This document shows positions 57,810-64,000 of a stretch of DNA of 64,000 nucleotides, piece by piece. Source of the stretch: Azoarcus sp. DN11 (GTDB taxonomy: Bacteria; Pseudomonadota; Gammaproteobacteria; Burkholderiales; Rhodocyclaceae); contig NZ_CP021731.1 in the NCBI RefSeq assembly GCF_003628555.1, positions 744,001 through 808,000 on the forward strand, in the 5' to 3' direction. Made by a program: the position numbers and the translations under genes. Numbering within the stretch: position 1 is the stretch's first letter; every line of letters begins with the position of its first letter. The notes beneath the pieces are model-generated. The model saw nothing but the letters and a program-made list of their open reading frames with translations. It made no database searches and was not told the DNA's origin.

Positions 57810-60800
57810 GTGTCGATCCATGTCGCCCTGAGCCACGTCACCCATTACCGGTACGACCGGCCGGTCCGGCTCGGGCCGCAAGTCGTGCGCCTTCGACCGT
57901 GCCCGCACAGCCGCACGCGCATCCTGTCGTACGCGCTGAAGGTGCTGCCGGGCAAACACTTCATCAACTGGCAGCAGGATCCGCAGGGCAACTACCTTGC
58001 GCGCCTCGTCTTCCCGGAGCCGACGCGGGAATTTCGCGTCGAGGTGGACCTCGTCGCCGAGATGGCGGTGCTGAATCCGTTCGATTTCTTCCTCGAACCG
58101 GAGGCCGATCATTTCCCGTTCGCGTACGGCGAGGCGCAGCGCGTCGAGCTCGCCCCCTACCTGCACCGCATGAGCATCGGCAAGGGGCTGGGGGAACGCT
58201 TCGCCGCTTATCTGGAGGCGATCCCGCGCGGCAGGCGCCGCACCATCGACTTTCTCGTCGACCTGAACGCGAAGCTGCGGCAGGACATCGGCTACGTGAT
58301 CCGCCTCGAACCCGGCGTGCAGACGCCCGAGGAGACGTTGGCGCTCGGCAGCGGCTCCTGCCGCGACACCGCCTGGCTACTGGCGCAGCTGCTGCGCCAC
58401 CTGGGGCTGGCGGCGCGCTTCGTGTCCGGCTACCTGATCCAGCTTGCCGCCGACGTGAAGTCGCTCGACGGCCCGAGCGGCCCCGAGGCGGACTTCACCG
58501 ACCTCCACGCCTGGTGCGAGGTCTATCTGCCGGGCGCGGGCTGGATCGGCCTCGATCCGACCTCGGGCCTCCTGGCCGGCGAAGGCCACATCCCGCTCGC
58601 GTGCAGCCCCGAGCCCTCGTCGGCGGCGCCGATCAGCGGCCTCGTCGACGACTGCGAGTGCGATTTCGCGCACGCGATGAAGGTCGAGCGCATCCGGGAG
58701 GCGCCGCGCGTCACCAAGCCCTACACGGACGCGCAGTGGGCACGCATCGAGGCGCTCGGCCACGAGATCGACGCGCAGCTCGCGGCCCACGACGTGCGCC
58801 TGACGATGGGGGGCGAGCCGACCTTCGTGTCGATCGACGATCCCGATGGCGACGAATGGAACACCACGGCGCTGGGGCCCACCAAGCGCCTGTTCGCCGC
58901 GGCGCTGTATCACCGCCTGCGCCAGAAATACGGCGCCCGGGGCCTGATGCACTTCGGCCAAGGGAAGTGGTATCCCGGCGAGCAGCTGCCGCGCTGGTCG
59001 CTGAACGCCTTCTGGCGCCGCGACGGCGAGCCGATGTGGCGCGATGCCGCGCTCTACGCCGACGAGCGCAATCCGGCCGGGGCCGACGCCGCGGCTGCGA
59101 ACCGCTTCCTCGCGGGCGTCGCCGGGCGGCTCGCGCTCGATCCGAAGCACGTGTTCGACGCCTTCGAGGATGTCTTCTACTACCTGTGGCGCGAACACCG
59201 CCTCCCGGCCAACGTCGATCCCTTCGACGCGCGGCTCGACGATCCGATGGAGCGCGAGCGCCTGATGCGCGTGTTCGCGCACGGCCTGCCGAACGCCGTC
59301 GGCGCCGTGCTGCCGATCGCGCGTGACCCCGCCGGGCAATGGGTCTCCGGGCCGTGGTTCCTGCGCTCCGAGCGCTGCTACCTGACCCCGGGCGATTCGC
59401 CGATGGGCTACCGCCTGCCGCTCGATTCGCAGCCCTGGGTCAGCCGGCGGGATTATCCCTACCTGCACCAGCCCGACCCATCGCAGGCTTTCCCGCCGCT
59501 CGCGACGCATGCGCAACTGCGCCACCAGCTGCGCGAGCAGTCGGCGCGCGCCCGTGCCGAAGAGGCCAGAGCCCGCGAGGCGGCCGCTGCCGCTGCCGCT
59601 GCCGCGCGCATTCCCGGCAAGCACGAATCCGCCGCGTGGATCACGCGCACCGCGATGTGCGCGCAGCCGCGCGAAGGCACGCTGTACATCTTCATGCCGC
59701 CCACCGAGGCACTCGACGACTACCTCGCGATCGTCACCGCGGTCGAGGATACCGCCGCGGCGCTCGGCCAGCCGGTCATCCTCGAAGGCTACGAGCCACC
59801 GTCCGATCCGCGCCTGGCGCACTTCAGCATCACCCCCGACCCTGGCGTGATCGAGGTCAACATCCACCCGGCCGCCAACTGGGACGAACTCGTCGACCAC
59901 ACCACCTTCCTCTACGAGGCCGCGCGCGAATCCCGCCTGTCGACCGAGAAGTTCATGCTCGACGGCCGCCACAGCGGCACCGGCGGCGGCAACCACTTCG
60001 TGCTCGGTGGCGCGACCACCGCCGACTCGCCCTTCCTGCGCCGCCCCGACCTGCTCCGGAGCCTGATCGGCTACTGGCACAACCACCCCTCGCTGTCCTA
60101 TCTCTTCTCCGGCCTCTTCATCGGTCCGACCTCGCAGGCGCCGCGCATCGACGAGGCGCGCAACGACTCGGTCCACGAGATCGAGGTCGCGTTCCGCGAG
60201 CTGGAGCGGCAGATCGGCCTCAGCGAACAACACTCGGGGCAATGCCCGCCCTGGCTCGTCGACCGCCTGCTGCGCAACCTGCTCATCGACGTCAGCGGCA
60301 ACACCCATCGCGCCGAGTTCTGCATCGACAAGCTGTATTCGCCCGACGGCCCGGCCGGCCGCCACGGCCTGCTCGAACTGCGCGCCTTCGAGATGCCGCC
60401 GCACGCGCGCATGTCGCTCACGCAGCAGCTCCTGCTGCGCGGGCTGGTCGCGCGCTTCTGGCAGCAACCCTACGCCCCCGAGCGTCTCGTGCGCTGGGGC
60501 ACGGAACTGCACGACCGCTACATGCTGCCGCATTTCGTCGAACAGGATTTCGCCGACGTCATCGCCGAGCTGAACGCCTTCGGCCTGCCGATCCGCGAGG
60601 AATGGTTCGCGCCGCATTTCGAGTTCCGCTTCCCCAAGGTCGGCGACTTCGCCGTGCGTGGCATCGAGGTCGAACTGCGCCACGCGCTCGAGCCCTGGCA
60701 CGTGATGGGCGAGGAGGGCGCCGCGGGCGCCACCGTGCGCTATGTGGACTCCTCGCTTGAGCGCCTGCAGGTCAAGGTGAGCGGCATGGCGCCCGACCGC

Positions 60801-61190
60801 TACGTGCTGGCGGTCAACGGTGCAGCGCTGCCGCTGCAGGCCACCGGCACGGTCGGCGAGGCGGTCGCCGGGGTGCGTTACCGAGCGTGGCAACCGGCGT
60901 CCTGCCTGCATCCGACCATCGGTGTCGACGCGCCGCTGGTGTTCGACCTCGTCGACACCTGGATGCAGCGCTCGCTCGGCGGCGCCCAGTACCACGTCGC
61001 CCACCCCGGTGGGCGCCATTACGAGACTTTCCCGGTGAACGCGTTCGAGGCCGAATCGCGCCGCCTCGCGCGCTTCTTCCGCATGGGCCACACGCCCGGC
61101 GGTCGTCCTTCACGGATCGACACCGCGCAGCGCAACGCCGAATTCCCCTTCACGCTAGACTTGAGAGGATCAAGCAAAGCCAGGCCCTGA
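57810..61190 (+). CDS. Transglutaminase-like protease fused to DUF2126
   Basis: A 1126-aa two-part protein. The N-terminal ~300 aa is a bacterial transglutaminase-like domain: HVTHYRYDRPVRLGPQVVRL at the start and catalytic Cys184 (LGSGSCRDTAWLLAQL), His233 (DLHAWCEVYLPG), Asp249 (WIGLDPTSG). The remainder (~310-1126) is DUF2126, starting RLTMGGEPTFVSIDDPDGDE and including NLLIDVSGNTHRAEFCIDK and RAFEMPPHARMSL. An Ala/Arg/Glu-rich linker sits near residue 575-595. The combination is standard for this cluster. Such domains act as cysteine proteases or transamidases; substrate unknown. Confidence 0.92.
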   Translation: MSIHVALSHVTHYRYDRPVRLGPQVVRLRPCPHSRTRILSYALKVLPGKHFINWQQDPQGNYLARLVFPEPTREFRVEVDLVAEMAVLNPFDFFLEPEADHFPFAYGEAQRVELAPYLHRMSIGKGLGERFAAYLEAIPRGRRRTIDFLVDLNAKLRQDIGYVIRLEPGVQTPEETLALGSGSCRDTAWLLAQLLRHLGLAARFVSGYLIQLAADVKSLDGPSGPEADFTDLHAWCEVYLPGAGWIGLDPTSGLLAGEGHIPLACSPEPSSAAPISGLVDDCECDFAHAMKVERIREAPRVTKPYTDAQWARIEALGHEIDAQLAAHDVRLTMGGEPTFVSIDDPDGDEWNTTALGPTKRLFAAALYHRLRQKYGARGLMHFGQGKWYPGEQLPRWSLNAFWRRDGEPMWRDAALYADERNPAGADAAAANRFLAGVAGRLALDPKHVFDAFEDVFYYLWREHRLPANVDPFDARLDDPMERERLMRVFAHGLPNAVGAVLPIARDPAGQWVSGPWFLRSERCYLTPGDSPMGYRLPLDSQPWVSRRDYPYLHQPDPSQAFPPLATHAQLRHQLREQSARARAEEARAREAAAAAAAAARIPGKHESAAWITRTAMCAQPREGTLYIFMPPTEALDDYLAIVTAVEDTAAALGQPVILEGYEPPSDPRLAHFSITPDPGVIEVNIHPAANWDELVDHTTFLYEAARESRLSTEKFMLDGRHSGTGGGNHFVLGGATTADSPFLRRPDLLRSLIGYWHNHPSLSYLFSGLFIGPTSQAPRIDEARNDSVHEIEVAFRELERQIGLSEQHSGQCPPWLVDRLLRNLLIDVSGNTHRAEFCIDKLYSPDGPAGRHGLLELRAFEMPPHARMSLTQQLLLRGLVARFWQQPYAPERLVRWGTELHDRYMLPHFVEQDFADVIAELNAFGLPIREEWFAPHFEFRFPKVGDFAVRGIEVELRHALEPWHVMGEEGAAGATVRYVDSSLERLQVKVSGMAPDRYVLAVNGAALPLQATGTVGEAVAGVRYRAWQPASCLHPTIGVDAPLVFDLVDTWMQRSLGGAQYHVAHPGGRHYETFPVNAFEAESRRLARFFRMGHTPGGRPSRIDTAQRNAEFPFTLDLRGSSKARP

Positions 61191-61199
61191 CTTTCCGCG

Positions 61200-63827
61200 A
61201 TGCCGCACAAGCTGCTCTCCCTCTACGTCCGCCCGACCGGCCGCTACGATGAAATGCTGGCGGGCGCCGAGCAATTGCGGCCGCACTGGCGACCGCTGTT
61301 CGAGGCCCTCGACGCCTCGACGCCCGACCAGATGCGCGCGCGCCAGGCCTTCGTCACCGAGCGCATCCGCGAGAACGGCACCACCTACAACGTCTATGCC
61401 GATCCCCACGGGGCCGACCGGCCGTGGGCGCTCGATCCGCTGCCCTTCATCCTGCCGGCCGACGAGTGGACGCATATCGAGGCCGCCGTCGCGCAGCGCG
61501 CCGATCTCCTCGACCGGGTGCTCGCCGACCTCTACGGACCGCAGCACCTGATCCGCAGCGGCGCGCTGCCCGCCGCGCTGGTGTACGGCCACAACGGCTT
61601 CCTGTGGCCCTGCCAGGGCACGCAGCCGCCGTCCGGCCATTTCCTGCACGTCTATGCCGCCGACCTCGCACGCTCGCCGGACGGCCGCTGGTGGGTGATC
61701 GCCGACCGCACGCAAGGGCCCTCGGGCGCCGGCTACGCGCTCGAAAACCGGCTGATCGTGTCGCGGCTGTTTCCGGAGCTCTTCCGCGACCTGCGCGTGC
61801 ATCACCTCGCGGACTTCTTCCGCCACATGCAGGACAGCCTCGCGCGCTGGGCCCCCGTCGAGCGCGGCGAGACGCCGTTCACCGTGCTGCTCACGCCCGG
61901 CCCCTACAACGAGACCTACTTCGAACAGTCCTACCTCGCCCGCTACCTCGGCTTCCCGCTGGTCGAAGGCCAGGACCTCACGGTGCGCGGCGACGCCGTG
62001 TATCTGAAGACGCTGGGCGGCCTCCGGCGCGTCCATGTGATCCTGCGCCGGCTCGACGACGACTACACCGATCCGCTCGAACTGCGCGGCGAATCCTCCC
62101 TCGGCGTGCCGGGCCTCGTCGAGGCGGCGCGGGCCGGCCGCGTGCTGGTTGCCAATGCGCTGGGCAGCGGCGTGCTGGAATCCGCGGGCCTGCTCGCCTT
62201 CCTGCCCAAGCTCGCCGAACGCCTCCTCGGCGAACCGCTCGCGATGCCGGCTGTCGCCAGCTGGTGGTGCGGCGAAGCGCCGGCGCTCGACTACGTCGTC
62301 GAACATCTCGCCGAACTTGTCATCAAGCCCGCCTATCCCTCGCAACGCATGCAGGCCGTGTTCGGGCGGGAGCTGGACGCCCGCGGACGTGCGCACTGGA
62401 CCGAACGCCTGCGCCATCGCCCGCACGCCTACATCGGCCAGGAACTGGTGCAGCTGTCGCAGGCGCCGGTGATGCCCGACGCCGGCAGCCCGACGCTCGA
62501 CCGCCGTCTCCTCGCGCGTGCGATCGGGGTGCGCGTCTATGCAGTCGTCACGCCCGACGGCTGGCGCGTGATGCCCGGCGGACTCACGCGCGTCTCGGGC
62601 AGCGGCGACGTGGACATCCTGTCGATGCAGCGCGGCGGCTCGTCGAAGGACACCTGGGTCCTGTCCGATGTGCCGGTCAGCCAGTTCAGCCTGCTCAAGG
62701 GCGAACTCGGCGCCGGCGACATCGTGCGCGCCGGCCCCGAGATCGCCAGCCGCAGCGCCGAGAACCTGTTCTGGCTCGGCCGCTACGGCGAGCGCGTCGA
62801 AAACAGCGCCCGCCTGCTGCGCTTCGCGTGCGACCGGCTGAACGAGGAAGGCGAATCGGCGTCCGCGGCGGCTCGTCTCGGCGCTGCGGCACTCGGTGCC
62901 GCAGCGGGCGACTTCTTCGGCGAACCCGGCGTCCTCGCCACTGCCGTCGGCTACTGCGAGCGCTTCGGCCTGCTGCCGCCCGAGGAAGACCGGTCCGTGG
63001 CACGTCGCCTCGTCGAAGGGGCGCTTGACGAGAACGCCTCCGGCAGCCTCGCCGCCACCCTGCGCCGTGCCGTCTGGGCCGCCACCCAGGTGCGCGATCG
63101 TCTGTCCATCGACCACTGGCACTCCCTCAACCGCCTGCATGACATTCTGCGCCGGCAGCGCCTCGACGGCGGCGCGCCGTCCGACATCGCGACGCTGCTG
63201 TCGACCCTGGACCGCGTGCTGCTCGCGTGCGTCTCGCTTTCGGGCTTCGCGATGGACGAGATGATGCGCGACAGCGGCTGGCGCTTCCTGATCCTCGGCC
63301 GCCGCATCGAGCGCCTGCAGTGCCGCAGCCGCATCGTCGCGCATTTCCTCGAAGCCTGCGGCGGCCAACCGGCCGGCGTCGATGCGCTGCTGGAGCTGGC
63401 CGACTGCGCCGAAGCCTACCGCCAGCGCTATCTCCGCACTCCCGACGTCCTGCCGACGCTCGACCTCGTCGTATTCGACACCGACAACCCGCACGCCGTC
63501 GCCTTCCAGACCGACATGCTGCTGCGCTACCTCGAATCGCTGCAGCGCGACCTCGCCGCATCCGGGGCGGCAGAGGGGGAGGCCGACTATGGCATCCCCG
63601 TGTTCCGCGATGCCGTCGGTACACTGAACGCGTTTTCCCTGCACGAGCTGGAACTCACGCTGCCGGACGGGACGGTGGCGGCGCAGCGCTGCGCCAACTG
63701 TGCCGGGTGCAGCGAACTCGCACGAATCCTGCACATCGTTCACGACGCCTCGGCAACCCTGTCCAACCGCATCGCCGAACGTTTTTTCACCCACGTCCGC
63801 CCCGCTGCGCGCATCCTTTCCGCCTGA
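61200..63827 (+). CDS. Fused circularly permuted ATP-grasp / alpha-E protein
   Basis: An 875-aa fusion. Residues ~1-512 are ATP-grasp (PTGRYDEMLAGAEQLRPHW, ADRTQGPSGAGYALENRL, MPGGLTRVSGSGDVDILSMQ, GGSSKDTWVL). Residues ~515-875 are alpha-E, beginning EIASRSAENLFWLGRYGERV. Compared with the stand-alone 474-aa protein, the segment after the conserved Lys376 (ELVIKPAYPSQRMQAVFG) lacks the Gly-rich GAGGYG loop, so catalysis may differ or be lost. It starts 9 bp after the DUF2126 gene and ends 2 bp before the next transglutaminase. Confidence 0.92.
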   Translation: MPHKLLSLYVRPTGRYDEMLAGAEQLRPHWRPLFEALDASTPDQMRARQAFVTERIRENGTTYNVYADPHGADRPWALDPLPFILPADEWTHIEAAVAQRADLLDRVLADLYGPQHLIRSGALPAALVYGHNGFLWPCQGTQPPSGHFLHVYAADLARSPDGRWWVIADRTQGPSGAGYALENRLIVSRLFPELFRDLRVHHLADFFRHMQDSLARWAPVERGETPFTVLLTPGPYNETYFEQSYLARYLGFPLVEGQDLTVRGDAVYLKTLGGLRRVHVILRRLDDDYTDPLELRGESSLGVPGLVEAARAGRVLVANALGSGVLESAGLLAFLPKLAERLLGEPLAMPAVASWWCGEAPALDYVVEHLAELVIKPAYPSQRMQAVFGRELDARGRAHWTERLRHRPHAYIGQELVQLSQAPVMPDAGSPTLDRRLLARAIGVRVYAVVTPDGWRVMPGGLTRVSGSGDVDILSMQRGGSSKDTWVLSDVPVSQFSLLKGELGAGDIVRAGPEIASRSAENLFWLGRYGERVENSARLLRFACDRLNEEGESASAAARLGAAALGAAAGDFFGEPGVLATAVGYCERFGLLPPEEDRSVARRLVEGALDENASGSLAATLRRAVWAATQVRDRLSIDHWHSLNRLHDILRRQRLDGGAPSDIATLLSTLDRVLLACVSLSGFAMDEMMRDSGWRFLILGRRIERLQCRSRIVAHFLEACGGQPAGVDALLELADCAEAYRQRYLRTPDVLPTLDLVVFDTDNPHAVAFQTDMLLRYLESLQRDLAASGAAEGEADYGIPVFRDAVGTLNAFSLHELELTLPDGTVAAQRCANCAGCSELARILHIVHDASATLSNRIAERFFTHVRPAARILSA

Positions 63828-63829
63828 AC

Positions 63830-64000
63830 ATGCGCTACCACGTCCTGCACACCACCGAGTATCACTATTCGCAGCCGGTGCAGACCGCGCGGCATCTCCT
63901 GCACCTCGTCCCGCGGCCCGTGCCCTGGCAGATGCTCGAACGACAGGCGCTGCGCATCGACCCCGAACCGACGACGCGCGCGCACGGCATCGACGTGTTC
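63830..64000 (+). CDS. Transglutaminase-like protein, N-terminal fragment
   Basis: The first 57 codons, cut by the window end. MRYHVLHTTEYHYSQPVQTA then RHLLHLVPRPVPWQML is the N-terminal beta-domain of bacterial transglutaminase-like proteins (H.T.Y.Y..PV..a...LrL.Pr). It starts 2 bp after the fusion gene, so it is co-translated. The catalytic Cys-His-Asp lies beyond the window. Confidence 0.82.
   Translation, partial: MRYHVLHTTEYHYSQPVQTARHLLHLVPRPVPWQMLERQALRIDPEPTTRAHGIDVF

Noticed and set aside
61170..63794. 874-aa minus-strand ORF opposite the ATP-grasp/alpha-E fusion
   Set aside because: It is a mirror frame of a convincing conserved gene; no domain seen.

Overview
This window looks like chromosomal DNA of a GC-rich betaproteobacterium, most likely Rhodocyclales (Azoarcus/Thauera/Aromatoleum type). 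That is inferred from the dxs-ispA-xseB order, the monomeric isocitrate dehydrogenase next to aceK, the soxYZ/fcc genes, the lrgAB genes and an Anbu-type proteasome-homologue cluster. No search was run to test it. Coding density is high. I see no phage, insertion sequence or CRISPR array. The long antisense ORFs are shadows of GC-rich genes.

Region by region. 1-12.1 kb is core housekeeping: the start of dxs, ispA and xseB; a divergent Rieske oxygenase; ispH-fkpB-lspA-ileS-ribF; amiC-tsaE; queG; murI. 12.1-21.9 kb holds a mercaptopyruvate sulfurtransferase with a SpoIIAA-like partner, a DMT exporter, glpK-glpD, a GcvA-like LysR divergent from a DUF2917 protein, and an OmpR-type two-component system divergent from a Spy/CpxP-like periplasmic protein. 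22-31.1 kb holds aceA, rraA, clpS-clpA, a cold-shock gene, rpmB-rpmG, radC, and coaBC-dut-nudix. 31.1-39.5 kb holds a divergent sulfur-oxidation module (fccA-fccB versus soxY-soxZ), aceK, a monomeric NADP-isocitrate dehydrogenase and a dimeric one. 39.5-48.6 kb holds an orphan DUF4212 membrane protein, an EF-G-like GTPase, a BT1-like transporter, lrgA-lrgB, a TonB-dependent receptor, a Gate-domain membrane protein and a thioesterase. 48.7-53.7 kb holds haloacid dehalogenase, a TauE-type permease and malate synthase G as one operon, a divergent LysR regulator and tRNA-Thr(CGT). 53.8-64 kb holds a cupin and then a co-directional run of at least six genes: ATP-grasp, alpha-E, Anbu, transglutaminase-DUF2126, an ATP-grasp/alpha-E fusion, and a transglutaminase cut by the window end.

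Two themes stand out. (1) The glyoxylate-shunt and isocitrate-node genes are spread over three loci: aceA, aceK/icd, and the malate synthase operon. A 12-bp palindrome TCTTATATAAGA lies upstream of aceA and between aceK and the monomeric icd, and a one-mismatch version lies upstream of the dehalogenase-TauE-glcB operon. This suggests one regulator controls all three. (2) The Anbu cluster carries two sets of the ATP-grasp/alpha-E/transglutaminase modules, one separate and one partly fused. The family association is known from comparative genomics, but the product and substrate are not. It is the best candidate here for an uncharacterised peptide-synthesis or protein-modification system.
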